From: an uncultured Clostridia bacterium
Lineage (GTDB): Bacteria > Bacillota > Clostridia > Christensenellales > CAG-917
Direction of reading: 5' to 3'
Length of the DNA: 54,963 nucleotides
NCBI GenBank assembly: GCA_944360115.1
Contig: CALVTH010000006.1
Coordinates: 1 to 54,963, forward strand
A program made the position numbers and the translations under genes. Positions within the stretch are counted from its first letter, which is position 1, and each line of letters begins with the position of its first letter. This document shows, piece after piece, positions 18,904 through 29,200 of this stretch. The notes beneath the pieces were generated by a model that was not told where the DNA came from, searched no databases, and was given only the letters and a program-made list of their open reading frames with translations.

Positions 18904-19722
18904 TCAGTCCTTGGTTCTGTAATCGTATTTCAGTTTTATTGCCGTCAGCACATAGCAGACAAAGCAGAAAACGAGCAGGATGAACATCGACATCCAGATG
19001 TTGTAGGAATACACCACGCGGTCTTCCACGGGGAAGGCTTCGCCCAGCCCCGTTATGCTGCCTATTATGGAAGTGCCGTACATCGTGGGCGTGATGAAGG
19101 TCAGCGAGCGGACGGGCGGGTCGAACTGTATCAACGCCCCCGCGAACACCACCTGCATGACTATGATGATGAGCACGGGCAATATCGCGCTTTCGGATTT
19201 CTTGAGCAGGGCGGACACCAGAAGCCCTATCGCCGCCATGGAACTGTTGGTGAGGAAGAGGGCGAGGAAATAGGCGAAAAAGCCCAGCGCGGGGCGCGCG
19301 AAATTGAAGTCGACGACAGCCAGACTGCCCAACGACAGCAACAGCGACTGCACCAACCCCACGAGAGTCAGCACGGATATTTTCGCGCCGAGGTAGGATA
19401 TGACATTCAGCCCGCCGAACACCTCGCGCGTGAGTATTTCGCGCTCCTTGCATATCTCGCGGTAACTGCCCAGCAACGACATCAGCCCCGCGGCAAACGG
19501 CAACAGGAACACCGTGCAGTTGGCGGCGGTGTTGTGCCAGCGCGGCTCGTAGAATGTCCCGTCCTCGTAGACGAAGGACACTATGAGCAACATAAAGGGC
19601 ACTTCCAGCAGAATGGGCACGAACACCCACGGATTGGTGAATGTCTGCCTGAAATAGCGCAGGAAGCAAGCCCTGTAATGTATCCTGCCGGGACGGGGAA
19701 GAAATTCGACCTGTTTTCTCAT
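18904..19722 (-). CDS. ABC-2 type permease of the FHA-ABC transporter
   Basis: 272 aa, about six transmembrane helices (VPILLEVPFMLLIVSFVY, TVFLLPFAAGLMSLLGSYR, ILPVLIIIVMQVVFAGAL and others). A cytosolic loop SYREICKEREILTREVFGGL is the conserved ABC-2/ABCG coupling region. Its ATG overlaps the stop of the FHA-ABC ATPase (ATGA), so the two form one half-transporter split into two chains, where mycobacterial Rv1747-type proteins are a single chain. Substrate unknown. Confidence 0.88.
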   Translation of the reverse strand: MRKQVEFLPRPGRIHYRACFLRYFRQTFTNPWVFVPILLEVPFMLLIVSFVYEDGTFYEPRWHNTAANCTVFLLPFAAGLMSLLGSYREICKEREILTREVFGGLNVISYLGAKISVLTLVGLVQSLLLSLGSLAVVDFNFARPALGFFAYFLALFLTNSSMAAIGLLVSALLKKSESAILPVLIIIVMQVVFAGALIQFDPPVRSLTFITPTMYGTSIIGSITGLGEAFPVEDRVVYSYNIWMSMFILLVFCFVCYVLTAIKLKYDYRTKD

Positions 19723-21917
19723 TCTTCGTCCTCCCTCTTTTCGGCGTTGTCGTCGGGTTTTTCCGCGGCGCTCTCACCGCCGCGCGCGGCAGTCTTCCTG
19801 CGCCCGCGAGGACGGGTCTCGCGCGCCTTGTCGGAGTCGCCCTTGACCTCCGTTTCCGTGTCTGCGGTCGCCGTCTCGGCGAAATCGGCTTTGACCGTCT
19901 CCGCGGCGTCGCCGTCCGCGAAAGTGACGACGAATTCTTCGCCGCCCGCCGTGAACTCGGGTATCACATCGAATCCGAACTTGCCCGTCTTTTTGGCGCG
20001 TTTGCGCGGTGCGGGAGTCGTCGCGGCGGTTGCGTCGTCGGAAGTTTCGGGTGTGGGGCGCGCATCGTCGCGCGCTTCCGTCTGCGGCGTTTCCTGCGAC
20101 GGAGAGGGAACGGCGTTTCCCGTTTCACTCGTGTTAGTCGTCTCCGCGGATTGCGCTTCGTCCTTTGCGCAAACGCCGTCCGCCGTCTCCGCGGGCGCGT
20201 CGTCGCGCGCCTGTGCGGACTCTGCGGCGTCGTTGTCGGTCGCCGACGGCTTTTTCTTTTCGGGCTCGGGGACGGCATCCTTTCTGCGACGGCGGGGAGA
20301 GGTTGCGCCCGCCGCGTCTTTCACGGCGCGGCTTCTTTTGCCGAACAGATGTTTTGCTCCGTTTTCGGGCGTCTCCGTTTCACCGTTCTCCGCCGTCTGA
20401 CCTTCGGTTGCGCCGTTGATTTCGGCACGCGCCACGGGCGGGAGCAGAGTGTCCGTCAGCCCGCCGTATGTCGACACGAACTCGCGGTACAGTTTCTTGT
20501 AATATTCCGTGGAACGGTATTTGCGCTCGTAGAATTCGCTGTTTTTCTCGTCGGCGAGCGCGGCGAATATCCTGGAGTAGCTTCTGCGGTTGAAATAGCG
20601 GAATATGTCGGAATGTTCTCCGTAGAAACACATTCTGCCACCCTTGCCGAGGAAAGCCACCTTGTCGCATTTGTCGAGGTTCTCCATGGCGTGGGTGATG
20701 ACGACAATCGTCCTGCCTTTGCGGGAGAGGTCGCGCAGAAGTTCCATCATCTCGAGGTCGAGGTCGGGCGAAAGTCCGCTGGTCGGCTCGTCGAGGAAAA
20801 TGACCTTGGGGTCGGCGAGAAGTTCCATGGCAATGGAAGCGCGCTTGCGCTGTCCGCCCGACAGCGAGGAAATCCTGACGCCTTCGCTTCCCGTCAGGCG
20901 CACATCGGCTATCGCCTCGCGCACACGGTTTTTGACCTCGTCCTTGAGCATTGAGGTGCGCATACGCAACAACGCCGTGTAATACAAGCCTTCTGCAAGC
21001 GGCAGGTCGTCGTGCATTATGTCGCGTTGCGGCACATACCCCATAAGGTCCTTGTAGCTGCGGATGTTCTCGTAATAGTTGTTGGTGTCGTAGTAGATTT
21101 CGCCTTCGGTGGCGGGACGCAGACCGTTCATGCAGTCGAGCAGGGTGGATTTCCCCGCGCCGCTGCCGCCGACGATTGCCACGAAATCGCCCGCTTCTAT
21201 CCTGAAAGAGACATTGTTGACAATGCAGATTTTGCCTTTGCCAGCCCTGTCGGAGACCTCTTTGCGCACGCCGACGCAATCCACCTGTATGCCTGCCGCC
21301 GAGGTGGAATAGAGCAGTTTCTTTTCGTAGAAAACATAAGCCGCGGAGGGTATCGAAATGCGGTCGTAGTCCTTGAGCTCGGCGCGGCGGACTTTGCGGT
21401 TGTTGACATAAGTGCCGTTTATCGAGTGCAAATCTTCGATAAAACACCGTTTTCCGTCATAAACTATGCGGAAGTGCTTCTCCGACACCATGGGATTGTC
21501 CAGCACGAGGTCGCACGACGGATTGCGTCCCACGACGGTCATCGTCTTTTTCGTCAGGTCGAGTTTGTCGCCCGTGCGACGGCGGGAAATCTTGCGCACA
21601 GGGGTTATCCGCACCACATCGCCGCTCTTCTTGTCGCCGATTTTGCGCACGGTGATTTCGTCGTCCAGACGGACGATGGGACGCTTGAACCGCTTGCCGT
21701 TCATCAGCACTTCGGACTTGCTTCCCTCGGGGGTCATATCTTCGGCGTACCACACCCCGTCGCGCCGTATGCAGCGTATCTGTTCGGGCGTGGCAAAAGC
21801 GGCTTTCAGCACAAGGTCGCAAGACCGTTTCGTGCCTATGACGAATTCGTTCTTCGTATCGCTGTCGAAGAACCCGAAAATCTCTCCGTAGGTGACTTTG
21901 AGGATGATGTTGTCCAC
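19719..21917 (-). CDS. Double-FHA domain ABC ATPase with long disordered tail
   Basis: 732 aa from a GTG start at 21917 preceded by AAAGGAAA. Residues about 1-85 and 115-200 are FHA-like; the second is clear (TVVGRNPSCDLVLDNPMVSE, SINGTYVNNRKV). The ABC domain (about 225-450) has GGSGAGKST, LSGGQRKRASIAMEL and VIFLDEPTSGLSPDLD, and is ABCG-like. The last ~210 residues are low-complexity Ala/Glu/Asp/Thr with basic patches. FHA domains bind phosphothreonine, so a Ser/Thr kinase probably controls export. An in-frame ATG at 21974 lies in the -35 box and cannot be the start. First gene of the operon with the permease, smsC and smsB. Confidence 0.9.
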   Translation of the reverse strand: MDNIILKVTYGEIFGFFDSDTKNEFVIGTKRSCDLVLKAAFATPEQIRCIRRDGVWYAEDMTPEGSKSEVLMNGKRFKRPIVRLDDEITVRKIGDKKSGDVVRITPVRKISRRRTGDKLDLTKKTMTVVGRNPSCDLVLDNPMVSEKHFRIVYDGKRCFIEDLHSINGTYVNNRKVRRAELKDYDRISIPSAAYVFYEKKLLYSTSAAGIQVDCVGVRKEVSDRAGKGKICIVNNVSFRIEAGDFVAIVGGSGAGKSTLLDCMNGLRPATEGEIYYDTNNYYENIRSYKDLMGYVPQRDIMHDDLPLAEGLYYTALLRMRTSMLKDEVKNRVREAIADVRLTGSEGVRISSLSGGQRKRASIAMELLADPKVIFLDEPTSGLSPDLDLEMMELLRDLSRKGRTIVVITHAMENLDKCDKVAFLGKGGRMCFYGEHSDIFRYFNRRSYSRIFAALADEKNSEFYERKYRSTEYYKKLYREFVSTYGGLTDTLLPPVARAEINGATEGQTAENGETETPENGAKHLFGKRSRAVKDAAGATSPRRRRKDAVPEPEKKKPSATDNDAAESAQARDDAPAETADGVCAKDEAQSAETTNTSETGNAVPSPSQETPQTEARDDARPTPETSDDATAATTPAPRKRAKKTGKFGFDVIPEFTAGGEEFVVTFADGDAAETVKADFAETATADTETEVKGDSDKARETRPRGRRKTAARGGESAAEKPDDNAEKREDEE

Positions 21918-21945
21918 TTGCGTTTCCTTTTTTGCCTGTTGAAAC

Positions 21946-21974
21946 AGTATATCCCAAGTTATACCCAAAATCAA
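21946..21974 (-). promoter_or_regulatory. Promoter of the FHA-ABC/smsCB operon
   Basis: Minus strand -35 TTGATT (21969-21974), 17-bp spacer, -10 TATACT (21946-21951). Predicted transcript start near 21939, 22 nt before the GTG. Confidence 0.87.
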
Positions 21975-22007
21975 GCGCGTTTACACCTGCGTGCGCGAAG
22001 CCCGCAA

Positions 22008-22041
22008 AAACGGCAGGTCGCGTGACCTGCCGTTTGCTTTT
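22008..22041. terminator. Terminator after the CNNM/CBS gene
   Basis: A perfect 12-bp stem AAACGGCAGGTC/GACCTGCCGTTT with loop GCGT. The minus strand continues with TTTTTG, the plus strand with GCTTTT. The 165 bp between it and the gene end hold nothing recognisable. Confidence 0.85.
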
Positions 22042-22207
22042 ACCGTTTCGGAGAAGTGGAAACTGCGCCCGCGATAATCTCCGCCCGTCCGGATGCCGTC
22101 AGACGAGCGCCGTTTGTCGCGTGCCGTCGGTACGGGTGTCGGTTGTGCGGCGCCGTTCGACGAACGCTTTTTCGTGGGGCGGGGCAGGCGCGCGGAGCCC
22201 GCCCGCG

Positions 22208-23356
22208 TCAGCCCTCGGTCGTAGGTTTGCCCGAAGCGTCGCTTTCCGAAGCTTTTTCCGTTTCCGAGTCCGTCGCGCCGCTTTCGGACGGCGGTTGCGT
22301 TTCGGATTGCGCGGCGTCGTCCGCCGAAGCGGGTTGCGTTTCCGCTCCCGCCGTGTTATCGTCCTCGTCGTCTTCGGGTATGGGGTCGTATCTGTCTTCT
22401 ATTTCGCCCATGAGTTCTTCGAGGATGTCCTCCATTGTGACGAGTCCCGTATATTTGCCGTCGTCGAGCACTATCGCCATGTGTATGCGTGCCGTCTGCA
22501 TTGCCTTGAACAGGTGCGAAATCTTTTCGGTGCGGGTGGTGAACATCGGTTCTTTGAGCAGGGCGGCAAGGTCGCTTCTCCCGTCAAGCAACATCTCGTA
22601 GAAATCGGCGCGGTAGAGTATGCCTTCCGCCTTTTCGCCCGCCGCGTCCAGCACCGGAAGTCGCGAATAGTTGGTCTCCACGAAAATGCTCTTTATGAGT
22701 CCGAAGTCGTCGCCTATGCGCGCTTCCGTCGCATCCTCGGCAAAGCGCATGACATTCTCCACCGTCATGTCGTCGTACTTTATGGTGTTGATGATGATGT
22801 CGTGTTCGGTTTCGTTCAGCACGCCCTCGTCGGTGATTTCGCCCACCATGACCTGAAATTCCTCTTCCGTGAGGGAGGGTTGCTTTTTGTCCACGCGGAA
22901 GATTTTGTTGAGCAGTTTCTTCCACAGGTCGAATATGAGGTTGAGCGGCGTGAATATCACCGTGAAAAACCACAGCGGATACGCCGAAATCATGGCGAAT
23001 TTCTCGGGGAATTCCTTGGCGACACTCTTCGGCGAGATTTCGCCGAATATCAGCACCAGCACCGTCATGACCACCGTCGACAGCGTCGTGCCGAGGTCCT
23101 GCCCGAACCACCCCGTGAACACCAGCGTCGCCAGCGAAGCCGCCGCTATGTTGACTATGTTGTTGCCTATGAGCAGGGTGGACAGCACCCTGTTGTAATT
23201 GTCGGCGAGTTTGAGAACCAGTTTTGCCGATTTTTTCTTCTCGGCGAGCACCTTCATCCTCACCGCGTTGAAACTCGTGAACGCCGTTTCGGTGGCGGAA
23301 AAGTATGCGGAAAAGACCAGCAGTACTACGAGAGCTATGACGATACCTACGACCAT
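22208..23356 (-). CDS. CNNM/CorC-type membrane protein (DUF21 plus CBS pair)
   Basis: 382 aa. The N-terminal DUF21 transmembrane domain has four hydrophobic segments and the family motifs YFSATETAFTSFN and LIFGEISPKSVAKEFPEKFA. Residues about 195-330 hold two CBS repeats (VMRFAEDATEARIGDDF; MAIVLDDGKYTGLVTMEDIL, EELMGEIEDRYD). Instead of the usual CorC/HlyC C-terminal domain there is a 60-residue acidic Ser/Glu/Asp tail. Members of this family are linked to Mg2+ export or tolerance. The ATG at 23356 follows GGAGGAAAC; longer frames run into the promoter. Confidence 0.92.
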   Translation of the reverse strand: MVVGIVIALVVLLVFSAYFSATETAFTSFNAVRMKVLAEKKKSAKLVLKLADNYNRVLSTLLIGNNIVNIAAASLATLVFTGWFGQDLGTTLSTVVMTVLVLIFGEISPKSVAKEFPEKFAMISAYPLWFFTVIFTPLNLIFDLWKKLLNKIFRVDKKQPSLTEEEFQVMVGEITDEGVLNETEHDIIINTIKYDDMTVENVMRFAEDATEARIGDDFGLIKSIFVETNYSRLPVLDAAGEKAEGILYRADFYEMLLDGRSDLAALLKEPMFTTRTEKISHLFKAMQTARIHMAIVLDDGKYTGLVTMEDILEELMGEIEDRYDPIPEDDEDDNTAGAETQPASADDAAQSETQPPSESGATDSETEKASESDASGKPTTEG

Positions 23357-23485
23357 TGTTTCCTCCGTGGGAATATGTAAAAAGACTCGGCCGCTTTGCG
23401 CGGCAGGGGATAATGCACAACCGAAAAAAGAAATCTTACACCACTGTCTCCTGTCGGGGACTGAGAATACGCTTGTCCGTCCAAC

Positions 23486-23514
23486 ATTATATCGTATGCG
23501 GCTGCGGTTGTCAA
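23486..23514 (-). promoter_or_regulatory. Consensus promoter of the CNNM/CBS gene
   Basis: Minus strand TTGACA (23509-23514), 17-bp spacer, TATAAT (23486-23491). The ~120-nt leader contains a short GCCGC/GCGGC hairpin (23390-23404) followed six bases later by five T, a weak attenuator candidate. Confidence 0.92.
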
Positions 23515-23604
23515 ATCGACGCCCTTCCGCGCACGGCGGCGCGTGCGCACGCATCGAAACGCGCGTGTCGCAAATACTGTTTTCGGCATATAAATGGTCA
23601 CGCG

Positions 23605-24339
23605 ATGTATGTGAATTCCGAAGATAGCAGACCTCACCCGAACGGTGCGGGCGATTCCCCCGCGCTTATTGTCGAAGGACTCGGCAAACGCTACCGAAAA
23701 GGCGGCGGTTTCGTCGTGCGCGGATTGTCGTTCATCTGCCGCGCGGGGGAAATAGTCGCGCTTGTCGGCAAAAACGGCGCGGGCAAATCGACGACCCTGC
23801 GGTGCATTGCGGGAATATTGCCTTTCGAAGAAGGCGGCGTATCCGTGTGCGGGCGCCGCGTTTGCGGCGATGCCGTTGAGACCAAAAGGCTGACGGGCTA
23901 TGTGCCCGACGACCACGCGGTTATACCGTATCTCACGGGCAGAGAGTACCTGAAGTTCCTCGCCGATGTCCGCGGCGTGTCCTCCGCGGCGCAAAGCACC
24001 GCTACGGACGACCTCGCGGCAAGACTGGGCGTGTCGCACGCGCTCGACATCCCGCTCTTTCAATGCTCGCACGGCACCGCGCAGAAGATATGTATGCTGG
24101 GCAGTCTGGTCGGCGGTCCGCGGCTGTGGTTGCTCGACGAGCCCGTCACGGGACTGGACCCCCGCTCTCAGGAGGAAACGGTCGGCATTATGCAGGACTT
24201 CGCGGCGGGCGGCGGCACGGTGCTGTTTTCGTCGCACGACACGGCAATGGTGAAGCGCGCCTGCGCCCGCGTGCTGGAAGTGCGCGGCGGCGGAGTGCAC
24301 GAGGTCGCGATTGAGGACATTGAAAGTGAAAATACCTGA
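23605..24339 (+). CDS. ABC transporter ATPase with unusual signature motif
   Basis: 244 aa. Walker A GKNGAGKST, Walker B LWLLDEPVTGLDP, switch His in LFSSHDTAM. The signature position reads CSHGTAQKI instead of LSGGQ. The frame is open upstream to 23356, but that stretch crosses the divergent promoter, so the ATG at 23605 is preferred. A TATAAA (23589-23594) lies just upstream and no ribosome binding site is seen, so the message may be nearly leaderless. BcrA/DrrA-like exporters are the closest recognised type. It overlaps the permease gene by 14 bp. Confidence 0.85.
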   Translation: MYVNSEDSRPHPNGAGDSPALIVEGLGKRYRKGGGFVVRGLSFICRAGEIVALVGKNGAGKSTTLRCIAGILPFEEGGVSVCGRRVCGDAVETKRLTGYVPDDHAVIPYLTGREYLKFLADVRGVSSAAQSTATDDLAARLGVSHALDIPLFQCSHGTAQKICMLGSLVGGPRLWLLDEPVTGLDPRSQEETVGIMQDFAAGGGTVLFSSHDTAMVKRACARVLEVRGGGVHEVAIEDIESENT

Positions 24340-26251
24340 ACAGATAGCGGAAAACAGAGGCAAAACCGTCGAGTGTCGCATTTCCGTTTTAGGCGCGCTG
24401 TTGCGCCACGAAACGGCGCGCCGTCGCGCTCTGGGACGGGGATGCGGCGTGTGGTCGCGGCTGTTTTCCTTCGCCGTTGCCGCCGTGCTCGCGGCGGCGG
24501 CGGGATATGTGGCGTTCCGTTTTGCCGAAATCTACACGGGACTGCGAGAGAGCGGGCGCATTGTTGCAGAACAACGCCTGTCCGAACTTCTTTCCGCAGG
24601 CATTTTCCTGTCCGTCGTGCTGTCGTTGCCGACGGCGGCGGCAGGTACGGCGCGCGCCTTTTCCGACGACGGCGAAACGGCAATACTGGCCGCCTTGCCA
24701 GTCAGACCGTCGGCGATTGCTGCGGCAAAGGTGCTGTGCGCCATCCCCCGTCAACTCGCGTGTTATGCGGCGTGTCTGCTGGTGTTTTCGGTTGCGTTCG
24801 GGCTTGCGGCGGGCAAGAACGCGGGCGACATCGTTCTTTGCGCGCTGAGTGCGCTCACGCTTTTCCCCGTTGTTCCGCTTGCAGGCGTGCTCGCGGCGCC
24901 GTTGTTGTGCGGCTGGTCGGCGCTGAAAGGACGACACGCCTTTTTGTCGGCGGTGCTGACCCTCGCCGTCGTCGGCGCGCTCTTCGTCGCGTACGCCGCG
25001 GGAATGGGCAAAATGACCGAAATTCTGTCAGAAAACAATCCTCACGCCCTGTTCAACGCCGAGCGCACCGCCGCATTGTCAGGTGTGTTTGGCAATCTTT
25101 ATCCCGCGGTTTTCGCGGCACGCGCTGCCGCGGGCGACGGAGCCGCCGCGGGCATTGCGGCGGCAGTCGGCGCGACGGGCGCTTTGCTTTGCGGGCTGTT
25201 TACGGCATTCGTGCTCCCAAAGACAATGAAAACGGGTGCCGAGTGCCTTTTGTCTGAAAAAAATGCTTTGACTTTGTCGAAACCGTCGCCGCGCCGCTCG
25301 TTTCGTCGACGCGCCCGCTGCGACGAATCGTTCGCCCCGTCCGGCGGTTGCGCCGACGAAAAAGACGGTCGTTCGTTGCGCCGTGTCGCGCGCTCCGACA
25401 AGTCGGGTTGCAGGACGGAGTTTGCCGCGTTGCTGCAAAGGGAGGTCCGCGCGGCAGTCGGCACGGGAAGGGGCTTTGCGCTGTTTTCCCCGCTCGTGCT
25501 TGCGCCCCTCGTCGCCGGGGCGTTGTCGCACATTGTGCTGGGTGCAGCGACCCGTATGCTGACTTTTGACCTTTCTTTTCCCGTAGCGTTCACCGTCGGC
25601 GCGGTGGCGGCGGTATTCTTTGGGGGAGCGGCGGCTTCGGCGGTAACGGCGGACAAGGCGTTCTTCCGTGTTCTCGGAACACTTCCCGTGTGCCCGTCGC
25701 GTATTGCGGCGGCAAAAGTCCTGCTTTACGGCGGCGTGGCGTTGTTGACGGGAATACTGTCCGGGGCGGCCGCTGCCGTGATTGCGGGGATATACGGCGC
25801 GCTTGCCGTCGAAGTGGCGGTTGCGGTCGGCGCGGTCGCGTTGTCTTCCTCGCTGTTTGCGCTGACATTCGACTTGTCGCACCCCGATATGCGGCGCGTT
25901 TTCGGCGACGAAAACGGCGCGGCGGCAGTTCTCGGCTGTGCCGCGGGACTTGCGGTCTGTCTGTTGCTCGGAGGTTCGTCGTCGGCGCTTGCGGCGTTGT
26001 CGTTTTCACCCGACGGCGAGATGTGCGGTTGGCTGTCGCGCGTCGTACCATTGTGCGGAACACTTATCGTGTTGACTATTGCCGCATCGGCTTGTGCGTT
26101 TGTCGGCGCGGGAGGAGTGCGTGGCGCTTGCCTGTCGACGATTGCGCCGTCCGAGGACGGTGCGGCAAAACGCCGCACGCACCGCTTTGACACACGAAAA
26201 GTGTTTTCTGGTGAAAGGGCGCGTGAAAGTGGAGGAGTGAATGAAGGCTAG
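24326..26251 (+). CDS. Double-length ABC-2-like permease with internal repeat
   Basis: 641 aa from GTG 24326, with GAGGA eight bases upstream inside the ATPase gene. About 12 hydrophobic segments fall in two halves joined by a basic cytosolic linker (about residues 300-370: PSPRRSFRRRARCDE). Both halves carry the same motif, ALPVRPSAIAAAKVLCAI and TLPVCPSRIAAAKVLLYG, evidence of an internal duplication. One chain can therefore provide both membrane domains for the ATPase dimer. Strongly Ala-rich. It overlaps the following gene by 11 bp. Substrate unknown. Confidence 0.82.
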   Translation: MKIPEQIAENRGKTVECRISVLGALLRHETARRRALGRGCGVWSRLFSFAVAAVLAAAAGYVAFRFAEIYTGLRESGRIVAEQRLSELLSAGIFLSVVLSLPTAAAGTARAFSDDGETAILAALPVRPSAIAAAKVLCAIPRQLACYAACLLVFSVAFGLAAGKNAGDIVLCALSALTLFPVVPLAGVLAAPLLCGWSALKGRHAFLSAVLTLAVVGALFVAYAAGMGKMTEILSENNPHALFNAERTAALSGVFGNLYPAVFAARAAAGDGAAAGIAAAVGATGALLCGLFTAFVLPKTMKTGAECLLSEKNALTLSKPSPRRSFRRRARCDESFAPSGGCADEKDGRSLRRVARSDKSGCRTEFAALLQREVRAAVGTGRGFALFSPLVLAPLVAGALSHIVLGAATRMLTFDLSFPVAFTVGAVAAVFFGGAAASAVTADKAFFRVLGTLPVCPSRIAAAKVLLYGGVALLTGILSGAAAAVIAGIYGALAVEVAVAVGAVALSSSLFALTFDLSHPDMRRVFGDENGAAAVLGCAAGLAVCLLLGGSSSALAALSFSPDGEMCGWLSRVVPLCGTLIVLTIAASACAFVGAGGVRGACLSTIAPSEDGAAKRRTHRFDTRKVFSGERARESGGVNEG

Positions 26252-29200
26252 GACGGGGCTTGCGCTTGTTTTGTTGCCGCTCGTGGCGGTGATAACGCTT
26301 TTTGCTTTCGTGGACGCGACGGTGTCCTATTACCGCTTGCCCGTCACGGGCATAGAAATCGTCACGCCGTCGGTGGACGGTATGATTGCGGTTGACCTCG
26401 CCCGATACAACAACGACACATACATCGTTGCCGAAGTGCGCCCCGCCGAGGCGGCAGACAAGGGCTATTCCCTTGCGGTGGAAGGCCTTTCGGGCACTCC
26501 GTCCGAGAGTCTGACGCTCACGGAGGACGGTCTGGTCGAGCCGCACGGCACGGGAGTATTCAGGGTGACGGCGGTATCCGACGACGGCGGTTTCCGCGAC
26601 AGCGTTACCGTCGGCGTGTATTCTTCGGCGACGCTTTCCTTTTCCGTGCGCGCGGAAAGTGCCGACGGAAGGGAGCACGACATATCGGGCGGCGACGCCG
26701 TCTTGCCGACGGGCACGGTGAAATTCTTCGCCGACACATATCCCGCCGAGGTGTGTCCCGATGTCCTGTGGAGCGTCACGGCCCTCGAAGGACAGCCCGA
26801 GGGCAGTTATTCCGTAAACGCGGCAACGGGAGAGGCGCAGTTCGCTTTTTCGGGAAAATATGCCGTCAGAACGCGGGTTTCGCCTGCCGTCGAGCAGGCG
26901 GTCGAAAATGTTTTCGTCGTCGAAGTCCGTTCTTCGGACGATTTTTCACTAAACGGCGTCGCCGTCGATTGCGTCGGACGCGTTGCCGCGGGCGCAAGCC
27001 GAAGTGTGCTGTTCGTCAGTTGCGGGGAAACGCCGTCGGTGACCGATAGGAGCGCGGGAGTGGACGGCGCAGAGATTGCGAGTGCGGGCGAGGGGCGTTA
27101 TTGCGTGACGGTGCGCGCGTGTGGCGCGCTTGCGGGAGAGTATGTCGTCCTTTCGGGGGCGGGAAAGAGCGTGAGGGTGGATTTCGAGGAGAGCACGGCG
27201 GACATAACGGGGAGATATTCACAGGGCGGAGAATTGCTTTTTGCCGTGGGAGTGGGGGCGACTTTGGTTGCCGACGGAGTTTTTGCCGAGGGAGTTTTTG
27301 CCAGCGGAAAGGGGCGGGGCTTGTCCGCGGACGAAAGCCTGTCCTTCGAGACTTCGGGAGACATTTTTCTTTCCGACGGCGGCGACGGCACCTGCACCGT
27401 TTATGCCGAGAGCGCGGGGGCGGGAGTCGTCCGACTTTATGCGGGCGAGGGCGAGGACAGGCGGCTGCTGTGCGAGCGAGCAGTGCGCGCCTGCGAGGTG
27501 TGCGCCGCGCTGTCTTTCACGGCTTCGTCGGAGGATTTCGGAATCGAGGACGAGCTCGTCGTCGGCGGGTTGCGGTATGACGGAGACGGCTTTTCGGCGG
27601 GTGGCGTGACAATGGCGCTTACCGCCGTGCGCGGCGGGAGAGTGGCGACCGTCGGCGGAGAAGAGACGACGCTTTCGCTGACGGGCGCGAAAGGCGAAGT
27701 TGCCGCGACCGAGGAGGGCGCGGAAGTGCGCGCCGTCGGCGACAGCGTCGCCGTGCTGACCGCCGAGTGGAAATACGCAAAGGCGTTTTATTGTGATATT
27801 TACGCCGATTTAACCCTGCGTTTTGTCGGCAACGCCGTCAACGCCGACGACGAAGCGTCATTGCGCGCGGCAATGGAAAGCGGGCTTCCCGCGGCGCTTG
27901 CGTGCGATATTGCGCTGGGCGAAAAGTTGCTCGACGGCAACGGTCTTCCCGTGGCGGGAGCGGCGGTCAAACAGGACGCGGCGCTCGGCACTTTGCCCAC
28001 TTCCGCGGACTGGACTTATTACAGAAACAACACGGGCGAAAGACCCGATGTGCGGTATTGTCTTGACATAACCGCCGACATATACGGCAACGGTCGGTCC
28101 GTTGACGCTGACCGTATCACGGAATTCAACGCGTCGGTGTCGTCCGAGGCGCTCTTCCGCGGGCCGCTGTACTTCGCGTCATTGTCTTCCGTGGCGTCGG
28201 TGACGGCGCAGGATAACATTGTTTTCCTGGTGCGCACTGACGGTGTGCACATAAGCAATGTCTCTCTCAAAGGGTGCGCGGACGAGGCTCTCTATGCGGC
28301 GGACGGCTCGCTGGACCTGGAGGGGTTGCGTTACCGCGGCACGGTGCTGGAGATTATGGCGGACTGCACCGTCACCGCCTCGCGCATTTCGGGCGGCAGG
28401 ACGGCGGTCAGGGTTTTCGGCAGGGACGGAACAGACTCCCTGTCAGACGCAATCGACCCCGCAGCCGAAAGGATTGTCGTCACTCTGGACAGGTGCGTCG
28501 TGGCGTGCGCGAGGGAATTTCTCGTCAAGGTGGGCACCAACCGCAAGGTGCGCGGGCACTACGACGAAAACGACCCCGCGGCGATTTCGCCTTTGCTTGC
28601 CGCGGAGGGCGTAACCTTTCTTCCGCGCGACGACTCAAACGCCGACAGTGCCGTTTTCCGCGACAATTTCCTGCTCACCGACCTGACCATAAAAGATTGC
28701 GTGCTGTACGGGGCGGGGCTGTTTGCCGTGGGCGTGGAGTGCGGCTTCGCGGGAGAACTGCTGGACGGCGCGGGCAGTCTCGGGTCGCTGGTGGCGGGAG
28801 CGGGCTGGAACGGGCTGGCGGGCACCAGTTATGCCGCCGTGTTGCATATCGCGGGCGACACTCGCTTTTACGAATGGAAAGAACTCGGCGCGGTGGACAG
28901 CTCGACGCTGATAGAGACCTACGGCGGGGGCGCGCTTTGGGATTATCTCAATCTCGACATCAAGGAAATGCTCCACAAGGTGAGGGAATACGGCGGGGAA
29001 GAGTACCGCGACATAATCGCGGTGTGCGACGGCGTGGAATATGTGCACGGCGGCATAGCCTTTTACGGCGGCGGCAAAAACTATTCCGTCATCGATTTTT
29101 CGGAGTACACGGGCGCCGCGCTGACGGAATATTCGGTCAATCTGTCAGTGCTTGCCGAGGGCGAAAAAGAGGGCAGTTCGCTGTATTTGCAGGGCACTTC

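Noticed and set aside
17293..20400. A 1035-codon open frame on the plus strand opposite smsB, smsC, the permease and FHA-ABC genes
   Set aside because: It is antisense to four clear genes, has His/Arg/Val-rich composition typical of mirrored GC-rich codons, and crosses gene boundaries without a ribosome site.
21917..21974. ATG at 21974 as the FHA-ABC start
   Set aside because: It lies in the -35 box of the gene's own promoter; the GTG at 21917 has a proper ribosome site.
23379..23404. Attenuator in the CNNM/CBS leader
   Set aside because: A five-bp stem and a T5 separated by six bases are too weak to call a terminator.
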